Part shown: in pieces, positions 15,261 through 23,793 of the stretch
Layout: every line of letters starts with the position of its first letter
Numbering within the stretch: the first letter of the stretch is position 1
Assembly (NCBI RefSeq): GCF_900100295.1
Contig: NZ_FNEV01000014.1
Coordinates: 1 to 46,531 of the forward strand
Reading direction: 5' to 3'
Source: Salimicrobium halophilum
GTDB lineage: Bacteria > Bacillota > Bacilli > Bacillales > Halobacillaceae
Length of the DNA stretch: 46,531 nucleotides
Notes under the pieces: model-generated
Databases searched by the model: none
What the model was told of the DNA's origin: nothing
The model's input: the letters and a program-made list of their open reading frames with translations, nothing else
Program-made: the position numbers and the translations under genes

Positions 15261-16568
15261 ATGGCTTATCGCGACGAAAAATTAGAAGAAGAAAAGGTGT
15301 TCAAAGATCCGGTCCATCGCTATGTTCATGTGCGGGACCGTGTTATATGGGATTTGATCGGTTCCCGTGAGTTCCAGCGACTGCGCCGTGTGAAGCAGCT
15401 CGGAACGACGTACCTTACGTTTCACGGAGCGGAGCACAGCCGCTTCAATCATTCTCTGGGCGTTTATGAAATCGTCCGTCGGATCCTGGAGAATTTCCGT
15501 GATCGTGAGCATTGGAATGAAGAAGAGCGTTTGTTATGCTTGTGTGCGGCTCTTTTACATGACCTGGGCCATGGACCGTTTTCCCATTCATTCGAAAAGG
15601 TCTTCAAGCTCGACCATGAAGACTTCACTCAGGAGATTCTTCTGGGTGATACCGAAGTGAACCGTATTCTTACGCATGTGGAAGAAGGATTTCCGAAGAA
15701 GGTGGCGGACGTCATCAATAAGACATATTCCGATAAACTCGTCGTCAGCCTGATCTCGAGTCAGATCGATGCGGATCGGATGGATTACTTGCAGCGGGAT
15801 GCGTACTTTACAGGTGTGAGCTACGGGCATTTCGACATGGAGAGGATTCTCCGGGTGATGCGCCCGATGGAGGACCAGGTCGTGATAAAAGAAAGTGGTA
15901 TGCATGCGGTCGAGGATTACATAATGAGTCGGTATCAGATGTATTGGCAAGTATATTTCCACCCGGTGACCCGGAGTGCCGAAGTGATTTTATCGAAAAT
16001 CCTTCACCGCGCCAAGGAGTTGTACCAGAACCATTATGAATTCAAATTGAAACCTGTCCATTTCCTCTCTTTCTTCGAAGGCTCTCCTACGTTGAAGGAG
16101 TACCTGGCACTGGATGAGAATGTAGTCATGTACTATTTCCAGACGTGGATGGATGAGGATGATCCGATTCTGAGTGATTTGTGTGAACGCTTCGTAAACA
16201 GGCGTCTTTTCAAATATATCGAATTCAACCCGAACCTTCAGATGAATGAGTGGCGGGAGCTTTATGAACTATTCAGGGAAGCGGATCTGAACCCGCGATA
16301 TTACCTGGAGGTCGATTCGAGTTCCGATCTCCCTTACGATTTTTACAGGCCCGGGGAAGAAGGGGAAAGACTTCCGATCCACCTGCTGCAGCCGAATAAG
16401 GAACTGAAAGAATTATCGCGTCTGTCGGACATTGTAGAATCGATTTCCGGGAAGAAGCGGACCGATCATAAACTGTATTTTCCTGCAGATGAACTGAGGC
16501 GCATGCCTGAAGATAGTGAAGTGAAACAGCGGATTTTGGGTATTTTGTATGGCAAGGAGGAGCAGTAA
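15261..16568 (+). CDS. HD-domain phosphohydrolase YwfO
   Basis: A 435-residue HD-superfamily hydrolase; B. subtilis YwfO and relatives hydrolyse nucleoside triphosphates in vitro, but their cell role is unclear. The metal site is complete: His64 (RFNHSLGVYE), His100-Asp101 (LLHDLGHGPFSH) and a downstream Asp in SSQIDADRMDYLQRDAYFTG (near 174). The C-terminal third is the YwfO-type region. The start is ATG 15261 with GGAATGGAG about ten bases upstream. It overlaps ywgA by one base (TAATG), so the two are coupled. Confidence 0.92.
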   Translation: MAYRDEKLEEEKVFKDPVHRYVHVRDRVIWDLIGSREFQRLRRVKQLGTTYLTFHGAEHSRFNHSLGVYEIVRRILENFRDREHWNEEERLLCLCAALLHDLGHGPFSHSFEKVFKLDHEDFTQEILLGDTEVNRILTHVEEGFPKKVADVINKTYSDKLVVSLISSQIDADRMDYLQRDAYFTGVSYGHFDMERILRVMRPMEDQVVIKESGMHAVEDYIMSRYQMYWQVYFHPVTRSAEVILSKILHRAKELYQNHYEFKLKPVHFLSFFEGSPTLKEYLALDENVVMYYFQTWMDEDDPILSDLCERFVNRRLFKYIEFNPNLQMNEWRELYELFREADLNPRYYLEVDSSSDLPYDFYRPGEEGERLPIHLLQPNKELKELSRLSDIVESISGKKRTDHKLYFPADELRRMPEDSEVKQRILGILYGKEEQ

Positions 16569-17068
16569 TGTTAGAGAACCACGCGAAATTGATGCATTTT
16601 TTCGCCAGCTGCGATGAAGTGGTGGGACGAAAACGTCTCCAGAAAATGGTGTACATTATGAAGAAGTGCGGGGTGAACTTCGAAGAGCGCTATGAGTTCC
16701 ATTTTTACGGCCCTTACTCAGAAGAACTGACGCTACGTATCGAAGAGATGTGCAACCTCGGGTTCATATCGGAAGCGATGGAAGAGAAGAAGAATTACTA
16801 TCAGTACCGGTACAAGCTGACAGACGCCGGGAATGATTTCCTGTCGCACTCGGACATCGACCTCCCTGAACTCAAAGGCTATATCGACGGGATGAACGAA
16901 AAGAGTTCCAGATTCCTTGAATTGGTCTCGACGATGTTATTCTTCGAGCATCTGCCGAAAGATGAAATTGAAGAGAAAATCTATACGGTGAAAAGCAAGC
17001 AGAACTACAAGCCGGAGGAACTCGAAGAAGCCTGGGCTTTCATCCAAGAGATGCGTCCTGTTTCCTGA
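16568..17068 (+). CDS. YwgA family protein
   Basis: A 166-residue cytoplasmic protein of unknown function, the B. subtilis YwgA family. It opens MLENHAKLMHFFASCDEVVG and continues with RKRLQKMVYIMKKCG, a block like the winged-helix-type DUF4065/YwgA proteins, followed by YEFHFYGPYSEELT. The A of its ATG is the last base of the ywfO stop codon, with AAGGAGGAG ten bases upstream, so it is translated with ywfO. No membrane helix. No regulator of its own is seen. Confidence 0.85.
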   Translation: MLENHAKLMHFFASCDEVVGRKRLQKMVYIMKKCGVNFEERYEFHFYGPYSEELTLRIEEMCNLGFISEAMEEKKNYYQYRYKLTDAGNDFLSHSDIDLPELKGYIDGMNEKSSRFLELVSTMLFFEHLPKDEIEEKIYTVKSKQNYKPEELEEAWAFIQEMRPVS

Positions 17069-17097
17069 TATTTCCACGTGCAAAGGTGATTAGGTTG

Positions 17098-17121
17098 TGG
17101 TATTATGAGAACAAACGTTCG
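17098..17121 (+). promoter_or_regulatory. LexA (SOS) box over an extended -10 promoter
   Basis: TGGTATTAT (hexamer 17101-17106) is an extended -10. AGAACAAACGTTCG (17108-17121) immediately follows and matches the Bacillus LexA box CGAAC-N4-GTTCG at all but the first base. Bound LexA would cover the start point. Confidence 0.7.
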
Positions 17122-17138
17122 TATTCGGAGGGATGGCA

Positions 17139-17477
17139 ATGAAGCAGGAACCGAAAGATCGTGGTTCTATCAAATGGACCTCGCTGATGCTGCCGGAGCA
17201 TGTCGATATGCTCCGTAATTTATGGAAAGAAGATGAGCGGGTCGAGCGGGGTTGGATGGAAGAACAGCAGGCGGCCGGCATCGATTTTGTTTTGAAACAC
17301 GCAGTCAATGAGAAGCAACCCGTGCAAGTGAAGGTCCACAACGGATTCGATTTCGAGATCCACGAAGTAATTCCGCTGCGTCTTCACAAACAGAAGCAGA
17401 CGCTCGAGTGTCGTGCCTTGAATAGAGAAGAGACGTACGAACTCGCATGGAGCGATATCACAGATGTGACGATATGA
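17139..17477 (+). CDS. YolD-like family protein
   Basis: A 112-residue protein of the YolD-like family, which in Bacilli usually accompanies Y-family DNA polymerases (UvrX/YqjW type) and is DNA-damage inducible. Blocks seen: DRGSIKWTSLMLPEHVDMLR, WKEDERVERGWMEEQQ (helical) and a beta-rich second half ending TYELAWSDITDVTI. Start: ATG 17139, six bases after GGAGGG; the ATG at 17133 directly abuts that site and is unlikely. No polymerase gene is adjacent, so it is an orphan here. The LexA box at 17108 supports SOS control. Confidence 0.85.
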   Translation: MKQEPKDRGSIKWTSLMLPEHVDMLRNLWKEDERVERGWMEEQQAAGIDFVLKHAVNEKQPVQVKVHNGFDFEIHEVIPLRLHKQKQTLECRALNREETYELAWSDITDVTI

Positions 17478-17513
17478 TGTCACAGAATGTTCACTTTTAT
17501 GGATGCTCCCGAC

Positions 17514-17542
17514 TTGAAAAAAACGGCATCTGATAATATATT
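17514..17542 (+). promoter_or_regulatory. Sigma-A promoter of a possible short transcript
   Basis: TTGAAA (17514-17519), exactly 17 bases, TATATT (17537-17542). No gene follows before the terminator at 17584. Confidence 0.55.
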
Positions 17543-17548
17543 TAAACA

Positions 17549-17613
17549 AGGCATGGACAAATGCTTTTACTAGGACAGGAAAGGACCGGCTGATTCGTCA
17601 GCCGGTCTTTTTC
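17549..17613 (+). ncRNA. Candidate ~65-nt small RNA
   Basis: Bounded by the promoter at 17514-17542 and the strong terminator at 17584-17613. Inside lies a weak GGCAT/ATGCT hairpin (about 17550-17565) and a purine-rich AGGACAGGAAAGG stretch. The only reading frame is six codons. It may instead be just the 3' tail of the YolD-like transcript. Confidence 0.3.
17584..17613 (+). terminator. Strong rho-independent terminator
   Basis: GACCGGCTGA (17584-17593), loop TTCG, TCAGCCGGTC (17598-17607), then TTTTT. It ends the YolD-like gene and/or the short transcript. Confidence 0.92.
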
Positions 17614-17624
17614 ATGGGAAAAAT

Positions 17625-17815
17625 AGGTCGTGGTTCCTCTGTGCTGAGTTTTTGCTGGACGCTCATGACGGTGTGTCATGAGTGAGTGTTCCGGTAAATG
17701 GATAGCGCGACGTTCAGAAAATTTCTCTGGCCGGAATGGGTGGGAAACGTAATAGCGGTACACTCGGCGCAGTAGTGCCAGCTTGAACGTCGCGCAGAAG
17801 GTGGTGGCTCCTAAG
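17625..17815. repeat. GGACGCTC/GAGTGTTCC-family repeat
   Basis: Part of an 850-base gene-free stretch. It contains TTTTTGCTGGACGCTCATGA, GAGTGTTCCGG and GCGCGACGTTCAGAA...TTGAACGTCGCGC, the last two arms forming an inverted repeat over about 100 bases. Similar blocks occur at 23600-23785 and 40495-40780. Confidence 0.55.
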
Positions 17816-17985
17816 AGGAATATAGAACCGTTCGTTCCTTTGGTTTTCAGGTTGAGTGGTTCATTTATTGAGAAATGCACCGTTCATGCAGGAGGAACGC
17901 GGGTCGAGCGGTTCATTCCGCCATAAATGAACCGTTCGTGCGGGAGATCAGCTTGGTGAACGGTGCCTAAGGGCATTCAAATGCA
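17816..17985. repeat. GAACCGTTC-family repeat
   Basis: Repeated GAACCGTTC / GAACGG motifs in both directions (GAACCGTTCGTTCC, TGCACCGTTCATGC, AATGAACCGTTCGTGC, GTGAACGGTGCC) spaced by 30-50 bases. The same family occurs at 23455-23575. No gene recognised. Confidence 0.55.
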
Positions 17986-18027
17986 CTGCTCCTCCGCCAA
18001 GTTCGGGCGAAGGAGCGGTTAGGGAAG

Positions 18028-18075
18028 ATCTGTCTACTTATGCCAGTGTTTCTAAACGGCGCCTGCCGCTTTCCT
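18028..18075. repeat. Palindromic intergenic element, partial copy 4
   Basis: Only one arm remains: GTCTACTTATGCCAGTGTTT then CTAAACGGCGCCTGCCGCTTT. The matching CATAAG arm is missing. Confidence 0.65.
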
Positions 18076-18197
18076 TGTCTAGCTATGAAGAACAGAAGCC
18101 CGAAATATAAGCAGCCACCTCTGTTTCGAAAAAGATCACTCGAAAGCAGAGCCGTCTGCTTATATTTGAGCTTCTGAACGTTCTTCTCCGCTTTCCG
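18076..18197. repeat. Palindromic intergenic element, copy 5 (ATATAAGC variant)
   Basis: Stem AAATATAAGCAG (about 18103-18114) pairs with CTGCTTATATTT (about 18156-18167), with outer AGAAGC/GCTTCT arms. The ends are of the same TAGCTA...CGCTTTCC type as the other copies. Confidence 0.75.
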
Positions 18198-18330
18198 CTC
18201 TCATGTCTAGCTACGAAGGCCAGAAACCCGAGCCATAAGGAGAACTGATCAGAAAAAAAGAAAGAGCGCTTTTTGTCTGACAGTTCTCCTTATGACTGAG
18301 TTTCTAAACGGGCCTTCTTCGCTTTTCATT
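18198..18330. repeat. Palindromic intergenic element, copy 6
   Basis: Stem CATAAGGAGAACTG (about 18234-18247) pairs with CAGTTCTCCTTATG (about 18281-18294); inner TCAGA/TCTGA pairing; outer AGAAAC/GTTTCT. Its end runs into the pbpG stop codon at 18331. Confidence 0.8.
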
Positions 18331-20316
18331 CTAAAAAACCCAATCCGCAATGTTATGAAGCCAAGGGTCTTCCCGGGCGGTGTCTTCGTCGATGATTTCG
18401 TTTTTGCAGGTGGCGGTCGGGACGTTTTGCGGGCGCATGTAGACGAGTCTTTCTGCGCCGCATCCCGGGGCGGATCGTTTTCCTGATTCCGGGTCTATAT
18501 ATACCCCGCGCAACGTGGGAGGAGGACGGAATCCTTCGTTTTCCAGGTTTGAGTGAATGTCCTCCATGGCTTTCGCCCATATATCTTTGGCGAAATGCTC
18601 ATGCATCTCCAGATTCCTCGCGTCATCATATCCGTTCCAGATGACGGTCGTTACATCCGTGCTCGACCCGGCCATCCAGCTGTCCGATTCCGTTGTTCCC
18701 GATTTGCCGGAGTAGGAATGGGTGAGTTCATCCTTGATGCCGGAACCGGTGACACTCATATAGCTGCTCAAGTTGGTGTCGAACATGCCTGTCATCATAT
18801 GGGTGACCATGAATGAACGGATCGGATCGACGTTCGTTTTCTCGAAGGTCGGGGCATATTCGTATAAGACGTTCCCTTTTCTATCCGTGATTCTGGAAAT
18901 CGTATGAACATAGTTGTCCCCACTACCGGAAGCAAGCTTGGCGAATCCTTCGCTCACCTCTTTAAGTGGAATCGAAGCGGATCCGAGGGCAAGTGAAGGA
19001 ACAGCGGGAATGTCCCCGTCCATTCCGAAAGAATGCAACGTCTGGACGAGAGCTTCCGGACCGATGTCCATGTTGGTTTTAACCGCATAAATGTTATCGG
19101 AGACGGCGAGGGCCTGCGCCATCGTGACGGGGCGGTCCGCATAGTATCCTTGAAAATTCGAAGGCTCGTATACTTTTCCGTCTGCTAAGGTAAACGTTGT
19201 CGGTTTGCTCTCAAGCATGGTCAGCGGGGTGTATCCCCTGTCCAGAGCTGTATAGTAGAGGAATGGCTTCATGACGGAACCGATCATACGCTTCGCCTGG
19301 GTCGCCCGGTTGAAAGGACTTGTTTCATAGTCTTTGCCTCCGAGAATCGCTGTGATGGCGCCTGTTCCGTGATCGACGATCATTCCTGCCGTCTGGACCC
19401 CGGAATGGGAAGGGATCGTTTCCTGGACGCTTTTCTCGAGGGCCTGCTGGTGATTCCGGTTCAGCGTCGTGTATATATGAAGACCGCTCGTCTCGACTTC
19501 ATCCGGCGTGAGTTCAAGAACGCGGGCCGCTTCCTTGACTACTTCATCCTGAAAATAAGAGGCGATTTCTTCAGACGTATCCTCTTCCTCACGATACGCA
19601 AGAGACTCTAAGACCGTCTTCTCTACGTCCCCATCCCAACCATTCCGCTTCATCGCTTTCAGTACGAGCTCCTGACGATCCTTCGCCCGCTTCCTATCGT
19701 TGAGCGGAGAATAATACGTCGGCCCTTTCGGAATGCCTGCAAGCATGGAAGATTCGGCCGTCGAGAGTTCTTTTGCCGGTTTGTCGAAGAAATAGCGGCT
19801 CGCCGCTTCTACTCCATACACGCCGTGCCCGTAGTAGACAGTATTCAGATACCCTTCTAACAGCTCATCTTTCGAGTAGAATAGCTCGAGCCGGGCAGCA
19901 TACACCGCTTCTTTCATTTTCCTCGTCCATGTCTTCTCATGAGTCAGGAAAAGGTTACGCGCGTATTGCTGGGTCAGTGTACTCGCTCCTTCTTCGAGAC
20001 GGAAAGAGGAGATGTTTTTCCACATAGCTGCTGCCATCCGTTTGAAATCGAAGCCGAAATGGTCATAGAAATTCCGGTCTTCGATGGCGATGGTGGCAGA
20101 AATCATCGATTCCGGCATTTCTTTGAGCGGAATCCAGTAACGCTCTTCGGTCCCGTGGTCCTCCCCTATCTGTTCGTCGCTGCTATCGTAATAGACGGTC
20201 GTCTGCTCCGTTTCGAGAGAGGGAGGGCCGAGAGAAAGCAGGTAGACAAACGCTCCTGCTCCTGCCAAAAGCAGAAGTACCATCAATCGGAAGATCCGTT
20301 TCCACCACTTCATCAT
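18331..20316 (-). CDS. Class A penicillin-binding protein PbpG (PBP2d-like)
   Basis: A 661-residue bifunctional peptidoglycan synthase with one N-terminal membrane helix (about 8-28). Transglycosylase motifs are present: EDRNFYDHFGFD, GASTLTQQYARNLFL, RKMKEAVYAARLE and STAESSMLAGIPKGPTYYSP. Transpeptidase motifs: SVMK (catalytic Ser, GSVMKPF), SDN and KSG in YSGKSGTTESD. The YwhE/PbpG identity rests on size and on its position near ywiB-argS; in B. subtilis PbpG acts in spore germ-cell-wall synthesis under sigma-F and sigma-G. Start: one of two adjacent ATGs at 20316/20313; the frame reaches 20400 but lacks a good start there. A candidate forespore promoter lies at 20349-20377. Confidence 0.88.
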   Translation of the reverse strand: MMKWWKRIFRLMVLLLLAGAGAFVYLLSLGPPSLETEQTTVYYDSSDEQIGEDHGTEERYWIPLKEMPESMISATIAIEDRNFYDHFGFDFKRMAAAMWKNISSFRLEEGASTLTQQYARNLFLTHEKTWTRKMKEAVYAARLELFYSKDELLEGYLNTVYYGHGVYGVEAASRYFFDKPAKELSTAESSMLAGIPKGPTYYSPLNDRKRAKDRQELVLKAMKRNGWDGDVEKTVLESLAYREEEDTSEEIASYFQDEVVKEAARVLELTPDEVETSGLHIYTTLNRNHQQALEKSVQETIPSHSGVQTAGMIVDHGTGAITAILGGKDYETSPFNRATQAKRMIGSVMKPFLYYTALDRGYTPLTMLESKPTTFTLADGKVYEPSNFQGYYADRPVTMAQALAVSDNIYAVKTNMDIGPEALVQTLHSFGMDGDIPAVPSLALGSASIPLKEVSEGFAKLASGSGDNYVHTISRITDRKGNVLYEYAPTFEKTNVDPIRSFMVTHMMTGMFDTNLSSYMSVTGSGIKDELTHSYSGKSGTTESDSWMAGSSTDVTTVIWNGYDDARNLEMHEHFAKDIWAKAMEDIHSNLENEGFRPPPTLRGVYIDPESGKRSAPGCGAERLVYMRPQNVPTATCKNEIIDEDTAREDPWLHNIADWVF

Positions 20317-20348
20317 CGCATTCCCATCCTTTGTATCTTTCTTCTTGT

Positions 20349-20377
20349 TAGTATGGATGAACGTAGTATTTTTAAAC
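20349..20377 (-). promoter_or_regulatory. Candidate sigma-F/sigma-G promoter of pbpG
   Basis: Minus strand: GTTTA (20377-20373), 17 bases, CATACTA (20355-20349). CATACTA fits the sigma-G -10 and GTTTA fits a sigma-F/G -35. The site lies about 35 bp upstream of the chosen start. Confidence 0.4.
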
Positions 20378-20487
20378 GTTTTGGTCTCAAGAAGACTCAT
20401 GCTAGAATGGGTGGGGTGACAGGATATTTGTCGGAGAAGGCTTTTGGCTCATAGTATCTGAGCAGCCCGACCAAAGAAAGGAAAGAC

Positions 20488-20934
20488 ATGATGAATAAAA
20501 AATTATTATGGATTCCCGCCGTGTATGCGTTGATTATGGGAATTCTTCTCGTTGCTACGATCGGGTTTTCGTACACCCCGATTCCTTATGATCACACAAT
20601 CGAAGACAACACGTGGACCGTGACGTATAAAGGAGAGACGTGGGAAGTCAGCGCCGAAGAACATGTGAACCAGGCACTTCAGGCGTCTCTTGCCAACAAC
20701 CGCGAGCATGACCAGTGGAATCAGGATATCGTTCTGATCGGGGCGCTTCTGCCGTTTGTCCTTTTCGCTTTGCATAAAGAACACCGACCGTTCCGGAACA
20801 AAGTTCCTTACGGGGCCTATATCGGATTTACGTTAGGATTGGTTGTTCTTTATGGAATATTCAGCATCAGTACCCATATGGACATCCACGCGGAATTGAA
20901 AGAGACGATCGACTATTTATGGGAAGTGTCTTGA
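20488..20934 (+). CDS. Uncharacterised membrane protein
   Basis: A 148-residue protein I do not recognise. Helix 1 (about 6-28) is followed by an extracytoplasmic segment of about 50 residues (TIEDNTWTVTYKGETWEVSA and a helical AEEHVNQALQASLANNREHD), then helices 80-96 and 107-127 and a short acidic tail. Good ribosome binding site AAAGGAAAG before ATG ATG. It is divergent from pbpG and its stop codon overlaps the -35 of the ywiB-argS promoter. No catalytic motif. Its neighbours give no clear clue. Confidence 0.75.
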   Translation: MMNKKLLWIPAVYALIMGILLVATIGFSYTPIPYDHTIEDNTWTVTYKGETWEVSAEEHVNQALQASLANNREHDQWNQDIVLIGALLPFVLFALHKEHRPFRNKVPYGAYIGFTLGLVVLYGIFSISTHMDIHAELKETIDYLWEVS

Positions 20935-20959
20935 GTTTTTTCCGGACTCTTCTTATAAT
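20931..20959 (+). promoter_or_regulatory. Sigma-A promoter of ywiB-argS
   Basis: TTGAGT (20931-20936), 17 bases, TATAAT (20954-20959). The -35 overlaps the stop codon of the upstream gene. Confidence 0.75.
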
Positions 20960-20999
20960 GGATAAGTTATAGATGGAACGAAAAAGGAGCGATTACAGC

Positions 21000-21425
21000 A
21001 TGACGGACGTAGCTGTTACGTTGGAGACATACATCCGGGACGGAGAAGAATCCGAGCGGATGGCTTTTACGGAAAAAGGACGGTTTTTCACCAAAGGGAA
21101 TATGGACGTTGTGACATTCACGGAATATCCGGAAGGACGGGATCCGGTGGATACGATGGTTACGATCAAGCCGGGCCACGTGAGTATCAAACGTTCCGGA
21201 GGCGTAGAGATGCGCCAGCTGTTTGAACCACAGGCAGAAACGCAGAATACGTACGTACACGAGTACGGGAAAATGTTTATGACGACATGGACAGATTCGC
21301 TTGAGTACCAGGCTCCTGATGCCGGAGCAAGCGGCGAACTATTCATCGAGTATCAGTTGACAGTCAATGAGGATGTCACGCAGAAGCATAAGCTGAAATT
21401 GACACTGGAGGAGGAAACGGAATGA
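21000..21425 (+). CDS. YwiB family protein (DUF1934)
   Basis: A 141-residue beta-rich cytoplasmic protein of the YwiB/DUF1934 family, a calycin-like barrel of unknown function. Pattern: strands around [40 protein letters not shown] and [20 protein letters not shown]. Start: ATG 21000, ten bases after AAGGAG; an ATG at 20973 is possible but has no ribosome site. It overlaps argS by four bases (ATGA), the B. subtilis ywiB-argS arrangement, so translation is coupled. Confidence 0.88.
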   Translation: MTDVAVTLETYIRDGEESERMAFTEKGRFFTKGNMDVVTFTEYPEGRDPVDTMVTIKPGHVSIKRSGGVEMRQLFEPQAETQNTYVHEYGKMFMTTWTDSLEYQAPDAGASGELFIEYQLTVNEDVTQKHKLKLTLEEETE

Positions 21426-23089
21426 ACATTGTAGAGAAGACGGAAGCGAGAATCAAAGAGGAAATCGTTCGTGCCGTAGAAGCGGCAGAGCTTGCATCTC
21501 CGGAAGACATGCCATCGGTCGTGCTCGAACAACCGAAGGATAAGCAGCACGGGGATTACGCGACGAATATGGCGATGCAGCTCGCACGGATCGCCAAGAA
21601 GAACCCTCGTCAGATCGCAGAAGATATCGTGGAGCATTTCGATAAATCGAAAGCTTCTATTGAAGACATGGAAATCGCAGGGCCCGGTTTCATCAATTTC
21701 CGCATGAACAATACGTATCTTGCTGATCTCGTACCGTCGATTCTTGAGGAGGCCGAGACCTATGGTAAGCGCGGGGAGAAGCGCAATGAACGGATCCAGG
21801 TAGAGTTCGTTTCTGCGAACCCGACCGGTACCCTTCACCTCGGCCATGCCCGCGGTGCTGCCATCGGAGACGCTCTCTGTAACATTCTTGATGCTGCCGG
21901 ATATGACGTGGAGCGGGAGTATTATATCAACGATGCCGGTAATCAGATCACTAATCTCGCTTATTCCGTAGAAGCCCGTTACATGCAGGCGATCGGCAAA
22001 GAGTGGGACATGCCGGAGAACGGCTACCACGGCGCGGATATCATCGAGCTCGGCAAAAAACTCGTCGAAGTCGACGGGGAAAAGTGGGCGGATGCAGATA
22101 AAGAGGAACGTCATCGTCATTTCCGCGAAACCGGACTTCGTTATGCTCTCGAGAAAATCGAAACGGACCTTCAGGACTTCCGCGTGACCTTCGATGAGTG
22201 GTTCTCCGAAACATCGCTCTATGAAGGAGATAACATCCAGGAAGCGATCGGCGTCCTTACGGAAAAAGGTCTCGTTTATGACGAAGAAGGCGCCACGTGG
22301 TTCAAGACGACCGAATTCGGCGACGACAAAGACCGCGTTCTTGTGAAGAATGATGGATCCTACACGTATTTGGCTCCGGATATCGCTTATCACAAGAACA
22401 AGCTCGACCGCGGCTTTGATACGCTGATCAACATCTGGGGAGCGGACCACCATGGATATATTCCTCGTATGAAGGCGGCCATCCAGGCGCTCGGATACGA
22501 AGAAGACACGCTCGAAGTGGAAATCATCCAGATGGTGAACCTGTTCGAAAACGGGGAGAAAGTGAAGATGAGCAAACGTACCGGAAAAGCCGTGACGCTC
22601 CGTGAGCTGATGGATGAAGTCGGTGTCGATGCGATGCGCTACTTCTTCGCTATGCGTTCGAGCGACTCTCATCTCGACTTCGATATGGACTTGGCGCGTT
22701 CCGAATCGAACGAGAATCCGGTCTACTACATCCAGTACGCCCATGCCCGTATCGCGACGATGCTGAAACAGGCAGAGGAAAAAGGCCTTCACACCGGAAG
22801 ATTCGATGGAAGTCTCTTGACCTCGGAAAAAGAAATCGACCTTCTGAAGCGTCTCGGAGAATTCCCGCAAATTGTAGATGACGCAGCCGTGAACCGTACA
22901 CCGCACCGCGTCACCCAGTATGCCTTCGATCTCGCATCGAACCTGCACAGCTTCTACAACGCGGAAAAAGTACTCGACGCAGACAACCCGGTGCGCACGG
23001 CATCCCGTATCCAACTCATGCAAGCCGTCAAACAGACGATCAAAAACGCTCTGGCCCTTGTAGGTGTGCAGGCTCCTGATCAGATGTAA
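21422..23089 (+). CDS. Arginyl-tRNA synthetase ArgS
   Basis: ArgS (555 residues) charges tRNA-Arg with arginine in the cytoplasm. Class I motifs: HIGH as HLGH (139-142) in [16 protein letters not shown], and KMSKS as KMSKR (about 382-386). The N-terminal additional domain (1-110) and the C-terminal anticodon-binding domain ending in VQAPDQM are both present, so length is normal. Start: ATG 21422 after GGAGGAGG, overlapping the ywiB stop. There is no T-box leader; expression comes from the ywiB promoter. A palindromic element begins a few bases after the stop. A long antisense frame across the gene is a codon-usage artefact. Confidence 0.97.
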   Translation: MNIVEKTEARIKEEIVRAVEAAELASPEDMPSVVLEQPKDKQHGDYATNMAMQLARIAKKNPRQIAEDIVEHFDKSKASIEDMEIAGPGFINFRMNNTYLADLVPSILEEAETYGKRGEKRNERIQVEFVSANPTGTLHLGHARGAAIGDALCNILDAAGYDVEREYYINDAGNQITNLAYSVEARYMQAIGKEWDMPENGYHGADIIELGKKLVEVDGEKWADADKEERHRHFRETGLRYALEKIETDLQDFRVTFDEWFSETSLYEGDNIQEAIGVLTEKGLVYDEEGATWFKTTEFGDDKDRVLVKNDGSYTYLAPDIAYHKNKLDRGFDTLINIWGADHHGYIPRMKAAIQALGYEEDTLEVEIIQMVNLFENGEKVKMSKRTGKAVTLRELMDEVGVDAMRYFFAMRSSDSHLDFDMDLARSESNENPVYYIQYAHARIATMLKQAEEKGLHTGRFDGSLLTSEKEIDLLKRLGEFPQIVDDAAVNRTPHRVTQYAFDLASNLHSFYNAEKVLDADNPVRTASRIQLMQAVKQTIKNALALVGVQAPDQM

Positions 23090-23090
23090 A

Positions 23091-23216
23091 AAAGGAAAGT
23101 GAAGAAGAACGTTCAGAAGCTCAAATATAAGCGGACGAGCCTAGCTTTGAGTGGTTTTTCTCAAAGCAGGGTTGGCCGCTTATATTTCGGGCTTCTGTTC
23201 TTCGCAACTAGACATG
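23091..23216. repeat. Palindromic intergenic element, copy 7 (ATATAAGC variant)
   Basis: Stem AAATATAAGCGG (about 23123-23134) pairs with CCGCTTATATTT (about 23176-23187); outer CAGAAGC/GCTTCTG. Relative to copy 5 the stem changes AG to GG with the matching change CT to CC on the other arm. It starts a few bases after the argS stop. Confidence 0.78.
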
Positions 23217-23345
23217 GAGTGAAAAGCGGAGACACCTTGCTCAGCCCTTCTCGCATAAGTGAAAATCAGCCTAAAGAAGCGCTCTACTTCTTTAAGGATG
23301 GTTTTCATTTATGTCGCTAAGGGCTAGGTGTCGCAGTTAGATCAC
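23217..23345. repeat. Palindromic intergenic element, copy 8
   Basis: Stem CATAAGTGAAAA (about 23254-23265) pairs with TTTTCATTTATG (about 23301-23312), one G-T pair; inner TAAAGAAG/CTTCTTTA. The flanks GAAAAGCGGAGACACC and TCGCTAAGGGCTAGGTGTCG are shared with copies 1 and 3. Confidence 0.75.
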
Positions 23346-23405
23346 GAAAAGCGGAGCAGGCCCGCTTAGAAACCTCAGTCATTTCGGGCTTCTGTCCTTC
23401 ATATA
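23346..23405. repeat. Palindromic intergenic element, truncated copy 9
   Basis: Begins GAAAAGCGGAGCAGGCCCGC then TTAGAAACCTCAGTCAT and jumps directly to TTCGGGCTTCTG, the outer arm of the ATATAAGC variant; the hairpin itself is lost. It looks like a join between two variants. Confidence 0.6.
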
Positions 23406-23454
23406 CGCTCTTCCGTCCGAACTTAGGCGGAGGAGCCAAGTCCATATAATAGTC

Positions 23455-23575
23455 TTTGGCAACGTTCATGAAACGAAGTTCTCACACGAACGGTTCAATT
23501 ATCGCGAAATGAACCATTCAGTACTCAGTTACCCAGCATGAACGGTGCGTTTCTGAATAAACGAACCGTTCAACC
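23455..23575. repeat. GAACCGTTC-family repeat
   Basis: Contains AACGTTCATGAAACG, CGAACGGTTCAATTAT, GAAATGAACCATTC, GCATGAACGGTGCG and ACGAACCGTTCAACC, in both orientations. Same family as 17816-17985. Confidence 0.55.
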
Positions 23576-23599
23576 TGAAAGCGGGAGTTTCCAAAGGCT

Positions 23600-23785
23600 C
23601 AATTCTGCAAAGGATGCTCCCGCAACTGTCCGGCGAGACGTTCAGAAGGCCGTTCCTTTCCCGAGTGTCCCGGTAATTCGTTTCCTGGACGCTCACGCAA
23701 AGCCTCACCCCAGGAACGACCACGTACGGACGTACCAGGACACTCATGCGAATAGCCGCAACCTGAGTGTCGCGCAAAACCTGAA
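23600..23785. repeat. GGACGCTC/GAGTGTC-family repeat
   Basis: Contains GGCGAGACGTTCAGAAGG, GAGTGTCCCGGTAATTCG, TTTCCTGGACGCTCACGC, CCAGGACACTCATGCG and CTGAGTGTCGCGC. Same family as 17625-17815. With the adjoining copies it fills the 750-base gene-free gap between argS and cls. Confidence 0.55.
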
Positions 23786-23793
23786 GAATCAAC

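Noticed and set aside
21353-23023. 556-codon frame antisense to argS
   Set aside because: It mirrors argS codon usage, has no ribosome site and resembles no known protein.
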